A stretch of 37,541 nucleotides of DNA. Source: a virus. Below, one piece after another: positions 7,751 to 16,183 of the stretch. The stretch covers positions 1-37,541 of IMG/VR virus record IMGVR_UViG_3300032770_000059, one strand, 5' to 3'. Within the stretch, counting starts at the first letter, position 1. Each line of letters opens with the position of its first letter. Under the pieces are notes generated by a model, which had not been told where the DNA came from, did not search any database, and saw only the letters and a list, made by a program, of their open reading frames with translations. Both the position numbers and the translations under genes were made by a program.

Positions 7751-10700
7751 CAGCGCACCACAAGGACCCGGCAGGTCGCCGTCGATTGCGTGTTCGAGGA
7801 CTGGATCGTCAGCCCGGCCGTCGTCGGCGTCGCCGCCGAGAAGGTCTCAACCGCCGTGCAGGTCAGGCCGGTCGGCAACCAGTTGGCGTCGGGCTCATTG
7901 AGGCCCACCGTCGCCGTCGGCGTCGTCGTCCCATCCGGGAAGCTGGGCGTCCCAGGAGACGCGAAGACCGTAATGTGCGTCCCATCGACGATCGAGCTGA
8001 TTGTGCCCCAGAAGTCGCTCGCGGCCCCATCTCCGCAGCAGGTTGCGACGTGCAGCACCTTCCCCACGTCGTCGGCCGTGAAGTGTCCGCTCGTGACCGC
8101 GACCGTCCAGGTGTAGGTCGTGCTGTTGAAGTTGTCAGGACCGACGACCGTCAGGCCCTCGGATCGCTGGAACGGGCAGGTCAGCACCGCCGTCGTCGGC
8201 GCCGACGTCCCAAGGCTCCCGTCGGCCGTGTTGTCGGTGTAGCTCGTCGTGACGTTGTCGCTGATCGTCGTCAGGAGCTTCGCGTTCGCGAGGCCGCTCG
8301 TCCCGGCGCTCGTGCGCCAGACCTTGCGCGCGGTCGTGCCGGTCGGCCCGGTCGCGATCGACGTGACGCTGACCTTGCCGTCCGACGTGTGATCGGCCAC
8401 GTTGACCGATCCGGCGGACGAGATGTCGATCGCCGCCGGCCCGACGAACGTGACGTAGTACTCGTGCGTGCCGTTGTTGACGTTGCCGGACCCCGATCCG
8501 GCGAGCGCGGCCGACGGGGTCCCGGGCACCGGCCCGAAGCTGCATGCCTGCCGGAGATTCTGCCCGTTCGCGTAGACCCCTTCGCCGAAGGTCTTCACGC
8601 GCGCCAACTGCTGCACGGTGCCCACGGGCGCCGACGGCTTCTGGAGGATGAACGGATTCAGCGGCGACCCGAAGTTCTGAATCCCGGACTGGACCAGGGA
8701 CGTCACGTCGCTCAGGAAGTTCGGCACGCTGAAGCTGCCGTCGGGCAGCGTCCACTCGTCGTTCGCGTCCCCGTAGATCGACCCTGTGTTGCCGACGCTC
8801 GTCACGGTGACGAGGCCGCTCGCCCCGGCAATCACGCCGGTCTGGAGCGTCCACGGGAACGCCAACCCCGACGAGATCGCCGACGTGGGCGTCGGGAGCG
8901 CCGCGAGGATGTCGTCTTCGTTCATTTGCGGCGTGACCCCGAGTTCCCACCGCGGCCCGTTCGGGATCATCGTCACCGGGTTCGGCCCGAGCGCGAGCAC
9001 CTTGTTCTGGACCAGCGTGTAGTGGCCGTGCCCCATGTCGCTATTGACGATGCGGCCGGTCGAGAACAGGTTCGCCGTGTACGTCGCCCCGTAGCCGCCC
9101 CCGTACGCGGCGGTGTTCACGAAGACGACCGGGTTCGTCGTCGTCCCGGTGATGACCGGCCCCTGGCCTTGATTGCCAAGGAACCACCCGCACTGCCCGG
9201 CCGTGCTGGACGAGACGCTCGTCACGAGGCACCGCACGCCGGACCCATTGCCCGCCACCGTCGCGTTCGGGAGCTGCACGCTGGCCCCGACGTCGAACGC
9301 GGTGATCGCGTTGGCCGGGAAGGTCAGGTCCGCGAGCGCGTTGTCGTAGATCCTGCCCGTCACCGTTCCGCTCGTCGCGACGCAGTTGGTCACGCCGAGA
9401 CAATAGACCGTCCCCGTCGTCGAAGACAGCAGCGACCAGAACTCCGTGACCGCGGGGTTGCCGCCGATCCCCAGGCCCGGCAGAAGCAGCACCTTGCGCT
9501 CGTCCGCTCCCGTGAAGGTGTCAGCCGGGAAACTGACGGGGAAGAACGATCCCGTCGGCGAACCCGTGGAGACGTTCGAGACGACCAGACTCGCCAGATC
9601 GCGCGTGCTGTTGGGCGCCGCCGCCACGTCCCCCGTGATCGCTCGCGTGGCCGCCGGCTCCGCGATGTTCATTTGATCGAACTTCGACGACGGCTCCTGC
9701 CCGACGATCGGAATCCCTACGCCCTCGCTGCGGTAGTCGCTCACCGCGAACGGCCCGAAGCCGCCCTGCATGAAGTCGATATCGTCGAAGCTCGCACTGC
9801 CCTTGCGGATGAACACGTTGCCGGCAAAGTTCGTGTCCACCCCGACCTTGTTGAACCCCATGCTCAGGTCGTTGAACAGGATGTCGAGCGTGTTCGCCCC
9901 GTTGATGACTGTGCCGAAGCCGCCGTTGTTCAGCGTGAGCTGGTTGTAGGTCGCGTCCGACGCTTCGCCCCCGACGAAGTCGCCGATCTTCACATCGACG
10001 CCAAAGCCGGCCACGCCCACGCGGTTGATCGTGTACTCCAGACACTCCGTCCCACCACTCGGCAGCCCGCCGAAGTAAATCCCCCACTGCGTCGCGTCGT
10101 CGGTGTCCGACCCGCTCGCGTTGTTCACCGAGAAATCTTCCAGCGAGAAGTACTTGTTGCGCGACAGAATGAGCGCCGCGCACGCGTTCACCCACTGCCC
10201 CGTGTCCGGGCACCCGAGGAAGTTGAGCACTGACGACGCCTCACTCGCCCCCGCGATCGAGATGTACCGCTGCGCGGTGTCCACTGGCGACTGGTACGCC
10301 AGGAAGGTGAAGCCCCCGCTGGAGGCTTGCAGGTAGTCGGTCGTCGCCGTGAAGTCCACGAAGTGATCGAAGTGCGGGTTGCGAGCGATGAGCCCGCCGT
10401 CGGCGTCGTTGACCGCCCACTCGTTGACCGAGTACGCCCCGTCCCCTCGACTCGTCGCCGGGAAGTTGTACAGCGCGTTCGACCCACCCGAGAGCGTCGA
10501 TGCCAGGGTGAACGTGATGTGCTTGCCGTCGCCGATGTCCGTCACGACCCCGGTGAAGTACCTCAGCTTGACGTTCCCGCCGTTGAAACACTGCCAGTCG
10601 TCGGTCGGCGAGCCACCTACGCATGGGCTGGGCGTGTTGTACGGTTCGAGCGCATCGTGCGGGCCGGGCCGATTCGTGCAGGGGAGCGTCAGGCAGTCGA

Positions 10701-11622
10701 GCGGCGCCCGGAGCGTCGCCACGGCAAACGTCACCGACTTGTTCAGATTGTCGCTCGTCAGGCTGTTCGAGTCCGTGATCGTCAGGTGGTGATCGTCGGT
10801 GATGAAGACCGACTGACTGCCCGTGGTCGTCGTGTTCGGCACGACCCCGTCGTTGATGGCGTAGGTCGTCGGCACGCAGGTCGCCGACGTCGACGAGAGC
10901 AGCGCCGTGATCGTGCAGCCGTAGGTGGGCTGGAGCACGAGGTTCTCGCCCACCGCCTGATAGGCCGTGTCGTACGGCCCGTAGAAGACGAAGTTGCCGA
11001 CGTCGGCGGAGGTGATCGTCGACCCGGTCCAGGTGATCGTCGTCGAACTCGCCGTAAAGCTGACCGTCGCCGAGCGCGGTGCGTTGAGCGTCGCCGTCAC
11101 GTTCGGGAGCCACCCCGCGCCGGTCGGACTCTGCTGCCAGGGATTCGTGATGGGTCCGACGACCAGCGGCGCGCTGTACTGACACGATCCCGGCGGCAGG
11201 ACGACCTTCCCCGACTTCCCCCACACGTAGGCCGCATCGACGGCGCCCTGGAGGGCTACCGTGTCATCGGTCGACCCGTCGCACTTGGCCCCGAACGTCG
11301 ACGCGTTCGCGTAGAACTCGTTGCCGAGCTGCGTGCTGCTCGCCACCTGCACCCAGGTTCCGCTGGCCTGACAAAACCAGCCTGGACCGTTCACCGTGGC
11401 GGCTGCGGACTGCAAGTACAGGCTCCCGGGCGCGCACGAACCGGACGGCGCCGACGAACCCCACCGGATCTGTGGGTTGAACGTGACGCTCGTGCCCCCG
11501 AGGTAGATCCGGCTGAAGATGCCGATCACGGGCTGCTGGGCGACGAGCAGGCCGCTGACCGCCAGCACGGCCAGCACCGCGCCCGCTGAGGCGAATCCCA
11601 GTCGGCGAATCAGACGGTGCAT
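7750..11622 (-). CDS. Pectate-lyase-like tail spike with signal peptide (1290 aa)
   Basis: The ATG at 11622 is preceded by CCAGGAG with ideal spacing. An ATG 13 codons upstream lacks this. Residues 1-28 form a clear secretion signal (RLIRR, then ASAGAVLAVLAVSGLLVA, cleavage after A28 before QQ). Residues about 55-95 form a Cys-paired module (SGSCAPGSLYLQ, GWFCQASGTW). Residues about 105-145 (FGAKCDGSTDDTVALQ, GKVVLPPGSCQYS) match the entry of Pectate_lyase_3-type beta-helices, the usual fold of depolymerase spikes. A long beta-rich body follows. Residues about 1050-1145 (GTHEYYVTFVGPAA, GTTARKVWRT, YTDNTADGSLG) form an Ig/Fn3-like phage carbohydrate-binding-type module. It is expected to bind or cleave a host surface polysaccharide. 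The signal peptide is unusual for a spike. Confidence 0.8.
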   Translation of the reverse strand: MHRLIRRLGFASAGAVLAVLAVSGLLVAQQPVIGIFSRIYLGGTSVTFNPQIRWGSSAPSGSCAPGSLYLQSAAATVNGPGWFCQASGTWVQVASSTQLGNEFYANASTFGAKCDGSTDDTVALQGAVDAAYVWGKSGKVVLPPGSCQYSAPLVVGPITNPWQQSPTGAGWLPNVTATLNAPRSATVSFTASSTTITWTGSTITSADVGNFVFYGPYDTAYQAVGENLVLQPTYGCTITALLSSTSATCVPTTYAINDGVVPNTTTTGSQSVFITDDHHLTITDSNSLTSDNLNKSVTFAVATLRAPLDCLTLPCTNRPGPHDALEPYNTPSPCVGGSPTDDWQCFNGGNVKLRYFTGVVTDIGDGKHITFTLASTLSGGSNALYNFPATSRGDGAYSVNEWAVNDADGGLIARNPHFDHFVDFTATTDYLQASSGGFTFLAYQSPVDTAQRYISIAGASEASSVLNFLGCPDTGQWVNACAALILSRNKYFSLEDFSVNNASGSDTDDATQWGIYFGGLPSGGTECLEYTINRVGVAGFGVDVKIGDFVGGEASDATYNQLTLNNGGFGTVINGANTLDILFNDLSMGFNKVGVDTNFAGNVFIRKGSASFDDIDFMQGGFGPFAVSDYRSEGVGIPIVGQEPSSKFDQMNIAEPAATRAITGDVAAAPNSTRDLASLVVSNVSTGSPTGSFFPVSFPADTFTGADERKVLLLPGLGIGGNPAVTEFWSLLSSTTGTVYCLGVTNCVATSGTVTGRIYDNALADLTFPANAITAFDVGASVQLPNATVAGNGSGVRCLVTSVSSSTAGQCGWFLGNQGQGPVITGTTTNPVVFVNTAAYGGGYGATYTANLFSTGRIVNSDMGHGHYTLVQNKVLALGPNPVTMIPNGPRWELGVTPQMNEDDILAALPTPTSAISSGLAFPWTLQTGVIAGASGLVTVTSVGNTGSIYGDANDEWTLPDGSFSVPNFLSDVTSLVQSGIQNFGSPLNPFILQKPSAPVGTVQQLARVKTFGEGVYANGQNLRQACSFGPVPGTPSAALAGSGSGNVNNGTHEYYVTFVGPAAIDISSAGSVNVADHTSDGKVSVTSIATGPTGTTARKVWRTSAGTSGLANAKLLTTISDNVTTSYTDNTADGSLGTSAPTTAVLTCPFQRSEGLTVVGPDNFNSTTYTWTVAVTSGHFTADDVGKVLHVATCCGDGAASDFWGTISSIVDGTHITVFASPGTPSFPDGTTTPTATVGLNEPDANWLPTGLTCTAVETFSAATPTTAGLTIQSSNTQSTATCRVLVVR

Positions 11623-11665
11623 GAGAAGACTCCTGGACGAGACGCGCCGCCCCCACGGCACCGCG

Positions 11666-12340
11666 TCAGAGGCTGTAGATGATCCGACCGAAGAAGAACC
11701 CCGGGTTCGTCATGCCTCCGATGACCGTCGCCCGCAAGCGCAGGTTCTGAAGCGCCAGCGGATCCGGCGCCGGCAACTGCACGACGTGCGTCACGAACTG
11801 GGTCGAGTCCGTGAGCGGCACCGGGTCCTGAAGCACGACCCCCGCCGACACGAGGTCGTAGAGTTCGAGCTGGAGACTCCCGCCGAGCGGTGCCTGCCCG
11901 ATGAACGACACGTTCGCCAGGAGCCCGCCCGGCGCTTCCGGCCAGTTCAGCGTGACATCCAGGAAGCCGACCGCCGCCACGACGGTCGCGTCGTCCGAAT
12001 CCACCGCCGGCGCGGCCGACTGCGACCCACCGAGTTCAGCCTGCGAGACCGCGATCGGATTGCCGCCGACGTCGGCCAGGACGATGTCCGCCCAGGTGTA
12101 CGGCGTCACGATGCCCGTGCCGCTGAAGACGTTGTCGTACCGGCCATTCACGGCGTACCAATCGAAGAACCCACTGGCCGCGTCCGCGGTGAACGGGTTC
12201 GCCTTCGGCGTCACGCCGTCGGCGTCCTCGAAGATCGACGCGAGCGTGACGGGGTCGCCCGCCGGATGCACGGTGATCGTGCAGCCCGGCGCCGGCGCCC
12301 CCGTCGCGAGGATCCGCGAGTACCCGAAGAACCGCTGCAT
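11666..12340 (-). CDS. Head- or tail-fibre-like protein (224 aa)
   Basis: The N-terminal 60 residues (GAPAPGCTITVHPAG, LASIFEDADGVTPKANPF, GFFDWYAVNGRYDN) match a recurring phage fibre N-terminal module in which a value, a location and a fill-in segment alternate, ending in a Tyr-Asp turn. The remaining part is beta-rich and lacks catalytic motifs. It follows the small 75-residue gene with a 3-bp gap and precedes the spike, so it may anchor or cap that protein. No strong ribosome-binding site is visible and translation may be coupled to the gene upstream. Naming as fibre-like is by motif memory only. Confidence 0.65.
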   Translation of the reverse strand: MQRFFGYSRILATGAPAPGCTITVHPAGDPVTLASIFEDADGVTPKANPFTADAASGFFDWYAVNGRYDNVFSGTGIVTPYTWADIVLADVGGNPIAVSQAELGGSQSAAPAVDSDDATVVAAVGFLDVTLNWPEAPGGLLANVSFIGQAPLGGSLQLELYDLVSAGVVLQDPVPLTDSTQFVTHVVQLPAPDPLALQNLRLRATVIGGMTNPGFFFGRIIYSL

Positions 12341-12343
12341 CGC

Positions 12344-12571
12344 TTACCGCGCGCGCTTGAGGTTGACCGGACTGTCGATCTTGCCGGGCGTCGACGCGAG
12401 CCCCGTTTCCATGATCTTCTCGGGCGCCACGCCCGGGCTCATGTCCCGCGGCTTCGTGAACGGCGGGCACGGATAGCTCGTGCCGGCATTCGCCGTCGGC
12501 TGCATCGAGACACTCGCCATCGGAGTAATCGGCGAGTGCAGCGCCCCCTGACCCTTGTTCGTCTTCTTCAT
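12344..12571 (-). CDS. Small hypothetical protein, 75 aa
   Basis: A short gene starting MKKTNKGQG behind a clear AAGGAG, fitting exactly between the LAGLIDADG gene and the fibre-like gene (3-bp gap). It is basic at both ends (final residues NLKRAR), Pro/Thr/Ser-rich and probably largely disordered. I do not recognise it. The good ribosome-binding site and tight fit argue that it is real; it may be a minor virion or assembly peptide. Confidence 0.6.
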   Translation of the reverse strand: MKKTNKGQGALHSPITPMASVSMQPTANAGTSYPCPPFTKPRDMSPGVAPEKIMETGLASTPGKIDSPVNLKRAR

Positions 12572-12584
12572 GACTGCGCTCCTT

Positions 12585-13034
12585 CTATGCCGTCTTTTGA
12601 CCAGAACGGCGTCCGTACCAGCCGGTGCGCTTCCGTTCAGCGTTGAGACTCCTGAAGTAGAAGCCGTTCGCTGGTGGGTTGAGAATCCAGAAGCGATAGG
12701 TGTCTTCGACGATCTGCTTCTTCACGATGACGTACGGCCTGATGGCCGGCAGCAACTTCAGCAGGTTCTTGCGTCCCACGACGCGAAGGTACCAGAGCGC
12801 CTGCCGAGTCATGATCGGCCCGTCGCTCGCCTTCCGGTCGGACAGGTACGACGGAATCCCGTGCTCTCCGAGAAACGCCTTGATCGCCACCAGCACCTCG
12901 CGGCCTCGCTCTCCCGACTGACACAGCGTCAGCGTTGAGTTCCCGCCAGCCCGTGAGTTGTTGTTGTACGTGCCGAGCGAACCTTCGCCGTCGAAGAAGC
13001 CAGCCAGATAGGGCCACGTGATCATGGGCTTCAT
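12585..13034 (-). CDS. LAGLIDADG homing endonuclease, free-standing
   Basis: The protein opens with YLAGFFDGEGS (residues 9-19), a single LAGLIDADG motif in which D15 and E17 occupy the metal-binding positions. The rest shows the usual layout: a Gly/Asn-rich strand (TYNNNSRAGGNSTLTL), a helix, and LWYLRVVGRKNLLKLL, PYVIVKKQ typical of this family. With one motif and 149 residues it would act as a homodimer. The start at 13034 avoids overlap with the adaptor gene that stops at 13036; an in-frame start at 13061 is possible. It stands alone between two structural genes with no intron sign, so it is a selfish gene inserted in the operon. Such enzymes usually cut near their own insertion site in phages lacking the insert. 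Confidence 0.9.
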   Translation of the reverse strand: MKPMITWPYLAGFFDGEGSLGTYNNNSRAGGNSTLTLCQSGERGREVLVAIKAFLGEHGIPSYLSDRKASDGPIMTRQALWYLRVVGRKNLLKLLPAIRPYVIVKKQIVEDTYRFWILNPPANGFYFRSLNAERKRTGWYGRRSGQKTA

Positions 13035-13035
13035 T

Positions 13036-14004
13036 TTACAGCCCAAAGATGTTCGGATCATGCACCTGGAGCCACGACGCGTCTATAGGGAAGCCCACGC
13101 GCGACGTCTCGCGCGCGATCCGCCGCTTCAACATCCGGCCGTCGTCAAGCTTCTTCGTGTTCTGAAGGTCGATCACGTAGTTCTCGCGCGCGTCCTTCAA
13201 GAGTAGCGTGAAGTTCGCGCCCTTCAGGGCCGGGAACCGCATCGCGTTCGCCACCGCCCACGGAATCGCGTACCGGGCCAGCGCCCGATTCACCACGAGG
13301 CTCTCTGGCACGATGTCCGGCAGCGTCGCGGTGAGCCCCACCAGCGGCCAGTCGACGAGCTGGACCGTACACTCGAAGGTCTGGGGCACGATCGGGCTGG
13401 GCCACAGCTCGTAGCGCGTCGTGCCGTCCGTCGTCGTGTCGTGCTCCACGAGGTAGAACGGCATCCCCTGCGCGGACCGCGTCGGATCGCGACGGTCCAG
13501 GGTGGCCGCCGACACATGCAGCCTGCGGAACGCGTACCCGTTGTTGGGGTCCACGATCGATAGGAACCGCTGCGTGCCGGGCACCGGCGACGTGCAGTAC
13601 GCCTGCCAGACCAGATACGGCGCCGCCGCGTTCGTCGGCCCCTGAAAGGGCTGATCGAGCGTCAGCGTCCTCGTCCCGTGAGCGTAGGCCGTGATCGTGT
13701 AGAACGGCCCGGCGTTTGCCACGCGGAACTGCCGGCCGACGAGCGGCGGCACGCCGTTCACCACCGCGTTGAGCGCCGCATCGGCCGTCGCGTCCGCTAC
13801 GGCCGACCGCGAGAACTGCGTCACCGCCACCGAGCCGGCCGTGATGCCGGTCGGCACGGTGAACGGGGCGTCAGCTTGCAGGAAACTCCACTCGCGCTGC
13901 CGGACGATGTCCTGCCACGCCCGGCGCACGTAGGTCTGCGCCAGGAACACCGACAGATTGGAGATCGTGCCGACGATCTCCAGGTACATGTCCGCAAAGG
14001 CCAT
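13036..14004 (-). CDS. Head-tail adaptor/connector-like protein (322 aa)
   Basis: The N-terminus (VFLAQTYVRRAWQDIVRQREWSFLQADAPFTVP) carries the helix-then-WSFL pattern of phage adaptor proteins that sit beneath the portal ring. A beta-rich segment follows, with GRQFRVANAGPFYTITAY and LTLDQPFQGPTN. The C-terminal third is helical (VVNRALARYAIPWAVANA, LLLKDARENYVIDLQN). The length and order after the capsid genes fit an upper head-tail connector. A GAGG precedes the start and the gap to the upstream gene is 27 bp. The family match is by pattern only, but the position supports it. Confidence 0.65.
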   Translation of the reverse strand: MAFADMYLEIVGTISNLSVFLAQTYVRRAWQDIVRQREWSFLQADAPFTVPTGITAGSVAVTQFSRSAVADATADAALNAVVNGVPPLVGRQFRVANAGPFYTITAYAHGTRTLTLDQPFQGPTNAAAPYLVWQAYCTSPVPGTQRFLSIVDPNNGYAFRRLHVSAATLDRRDPTRSAQGMPFYLVEHDTTTDGTTRYELWPSPIVPQTFECTVQLVDWPLVGLTATLPDIVPESLVVNRALARYAIPWAVANAMRFPALKGANFTLLLKDARENYVIDLQNTKKLDDGRMLKRRIARETSRVGFPIDASWLQVHDPNIFGL

Positions 14005-14031
14005 GCGCGCGCCTCATGGCGGTCTCGTCGC

Positions 14032-14385
14032 CTACAGTCCGATCGCCGTCAGCCGCGCGATGCTCGCCGACAGGTCGACGTCGGCCGCGACCTCGTCGCC
14101 CGTCGCGACGACAATCCACATGAGCAGCACCGTCGCCTGTCCGCCGTTCGCCGGCGTGCCGGCCGTGTTCGTGAACACCGGAATGACGTCGTAGGTCCCG
14201 TCCTGTGTGCGCACGCGATCGAGGCTGTCGATCCGCCGCATCCCGCACGACTGCGCCGCCAGCGCGTCGCCGGCGCCCGTCGTGAGATCGATCTGAACGT
14301 ACGACGCTGGGCCGGCGTGCTGCACGACGGCCAGACGCTGCGAGCCGACGACGGTCGGGTAGCCCGAAAGAGGCACGGTAGGCAT
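14032..14385 (-). CDS. Hypothetical small virion protein, 117 aa
   Basis: The start at 14385 (MPTVPLSGYPTVVG) lies behind AAGGAG; the longer frame is an artefact overlapping the upstream gene. The protein is beta-rich with a Gly/Asp central part (DLTTGAGDALAAQSCGMRR) and a strand-like LLMWIVVATGDEVAAD. Neighbours are a signal-bearing 331-residue protein 11 bp upstream and the adaptor downstream. It may be a head decoration, tail completion or stopper protein. I do not recognise a family. Confidence 0.7.
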   Translation of the reverse strand: MPTVPLSGYPTVVGSQRLAVVQHAGPASYVQIDLTTGAGDALAAQSCGMRRIDSLDRVRTQDGTYDVIPVFTNTAGTPANGGQATVLLMWIVVATGDEVAADVDLSASIARLTAIGL

Positions 14386-14396
14386 CAGACCACTCC

Positions 14397-15392
14397 TTAG
14401 TACGCCGCCGACTTGTAGTACACCGCGAACGGAGCCATCGCGATCAGCGTCTTGGTCGAGCCGCCGCCGTTCGTGACGAACGCGATCTTCACGCACAGAA
14501 ATACGTTCGGCGAGTTCATCGCGAGCGCCGTGCCGGCCGTGATGTTGCCGCGGTACAGCACGCCTTCCGTGACCGCCGTCTTCTGCCAGTTCGTGCTCGT
14601 CGGCGTCAGGACGATCGTCCCGAGGGGCGTGGTCGAGACGGTGCCGGCCGCGGTGCCACCCGCGGTTGTCGGCCCCGTCACGGAGTAGACCACTGGATCC
14701 GTCACGGACGACAGCGTCGTCGTCGTCACGCCGTAGTTGATGTCCAACCCGGTGACGGTGATGCCGGCCCCTGACGTGGTCAGACTCGCCGGGATCAACA
14801 CCTGACAGGTGAGCGTCACCGTGCCGGAGGTCGTATTGGTCTGGAACTCACGGAGCGATTCCCCAGTCGCCGCAGTCGCCCACTTCGGGTAGCCGGTATC
14901 GGCCGCCGTCGTGGTGTACACGTCCGAGCAACTCTCCGGAGAAGCCAGGAAGAAGCGATCGGTCCGTGACGCCGAGGGCGTCGCGATATTGCGCGAGGCC
15001 GGCGTCACCGCCAGAATGTCGCCGCCCGTCGTCGTCACGAACGCCACGACCACGTTGCCCGGGGCGAACGCCGTCGCAAGCGTCGTCGTCGTCGACAGCG
15101 ACGTCCCGCTGTGCCAGTAGATGAAGTTGCACGACGCGTACGCCGGCGCCGTGCAGTCCGTCTCGGCATCCGTCGTCAGCAATCCGGTCGAATCGCCGGT
15201 GATCGCCTGACTCGCGCCGCCGTAGGTGATCGTGCCGGACGTGTAGATGGCCCGCAGCGACGTGCCGGAATGCGCGCTCACGATCGGCGGCGCTCCGCTG
15301 TAGCCCTGTGCCACGAGACGCGGCGCCATCGGCACCGCGGTCAGCATCGCCAGCATTGCCAGCATCAGAAGGCCGAAGGATCGTCGACTCAT
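14397..15392 (-). CDS. Exported Thr/Ser-rich structural protein with signal peptide (331 aa)
   Basis: Starts at 15392 behind GGAGAG. Residues 1-28 are a signal peptide: MSRRSF, a Leu/Met/Ala core (GLLMLAMLAMLTAVPMA), then RLVA cleaved before QGYSG. The end is the same V-A-Q at the same residue number (28) as in the tail spike. The mature part is Ser/Thr/Gly-rich and beta-predicted, with several Cys (TDCTAPAYASC, ESCSDVY, TLTCQV, FLCVKI), which would fit disulphides made outside the cytoplasm. It lies between the capsid-decoration-like gene and the adaptor region, where head or tail-completion proteins are expected. It could be a virion surface protein, or a secreted phage product rather than a virion part. 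I do not recognise a family. Confidence 0.7.
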   Translation of the reverse strand: MSRRSFGLLMLAMLAMLTAVPMAPRLVAQGYSGAPPIVSAHSGTSLRAIYTSGTITYGGASQAITGDSTGLLTTDAETDCTAPAYASCNFIYWHSGTSLSTTTTLATAFAPGNVVVAFVTTTGGDILAVTPASRNIATPSASRTDRFFLASPESCSDVYTTTAADTGYPKWATAATGESLREFQTNTTSGTVTLTCQVLIPASLTTSGAGITVTGLDINYGVTTTTLSSVTDPVVYSVTGPTTAGGTAAGTVSTTPLGTIVLTPTSTNWQKTAVTEGVLYRGNITAGTALAMNSPNVFLCVKIAFVTNGGGSTKTLIAMAPFAVYYKSAAY

Positions 15393-15454
15393 CGGTGTCT
15401 CTCCGTCAAAAGGTGAACGTGTGCTTCGTGTCCCTCTTTGTCGCCCGAGAGCGA

Positions 15455-16129
15455 TCAGAAGAGGCGCAGACGACGCAGGTCGAGCTGGACCGCCGTCAGG
15501 CCGCCGTCGACCGGCGTCGTGACGCCCGTGCCCAGGAACCGCGGCTGGAGCAGCACCCAGTCCGACTGGAGCACCGGGCTGTTGTCGCCCAGGACGTCCG
15601 CGAACCCGAGATCCGCGCCGCCCGCGGCCGCACAGAACACCGCGCAGCCCTTCGCGCCGGCCACCGTCAGCGCCGCGCGGAACTGCACGAGGACGATGCC
15701 CGCGACCTGAATCACGGTGTAGTTGCCCGGCGTGACGCCGCCCGTCAGGAAGATGCCCGCCGGCTGAAGCGCCGCGGACGTGCTCGCGCCGGTCTCCGAC
15801 GTCGTCACCTGACTCGGCTGCGCGCCCGTGAAGCCGTCTTCCTCGTTGCTGATGAAGTCCAGCGAGAACGCGATCTGCCCGGCCACCGGCGCGGCCGCCG
15901 CATCATCGAGGCGGACGTACTGGTACAGGCCGCCGTAGTTCTCGTTCGTGAGGTACCGCACGGTCGGGCCGTTCCCGAGGCCGTTCGGTCCGCCCATCCA
16001 GAAGAGCTGACCGACCTGCCCCGTGTACGGCGAGACGCCCGTCCCGCCGGGCACCGCGGCCATCCCAGGCACGGCATCATTGATCGCGTCAATGTAGCCG
16101 GACGACAAAATGATCTGCTGGCTCAGCAT
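15455..16129 (-). CDS. Capsid decoration-like protein (224 aa)
   Basis: The start at 16129 follows GGGGAG at good spacing. The sequence is rich in Gly, Ala and beta strands: VGQLFWMGGPN, LYQYVRLDDAAAAPVAGQ, then TPGNYTVIQVAGIVLVQF and a Gly/Ala-rich stretch. The YVRL-Ala-rich-GQ segment is often seen in head decoration proteins coded next to the capsid protein. It comes after the mobile PD-(D/E)XK gene, which separates it from the capsid gene. The decoration role is inferred from context; no family is certain. Confidence 0.6.
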   Translation of the reverse strand: MLSQQIILSSGYIDAINDAVPGMAAVPGGTGVSPYTGQVGQLFWMGGPNGLGNGPTVRYLTNENYGGLYQYVRLDDAAAAPVAGQIAFSLDFISNEEDGFTGAQPSQVTTSETGASTSAALQPAGIFLTGGVTPGNYTVIQVAGIVLVQFRAALTVAGAKGCAVFCAAAGGADLGFADVLGDNSPVLQSDWVLLQPRFLGTGVTTPVDGGLTAVQLDLRRLRLF

Positions 16130-16183
16130 GACTCAGACTCCCCGCGGTCTTCGGCCGCGACCGACGTGCTACTTCCGTGTTCG

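Noticed and set aside
12585-13061. Intron-borne location of the LAGLIDADG gene
   Set aside because: Both neighbouring structural genes look complete and no split gene halves flank it.
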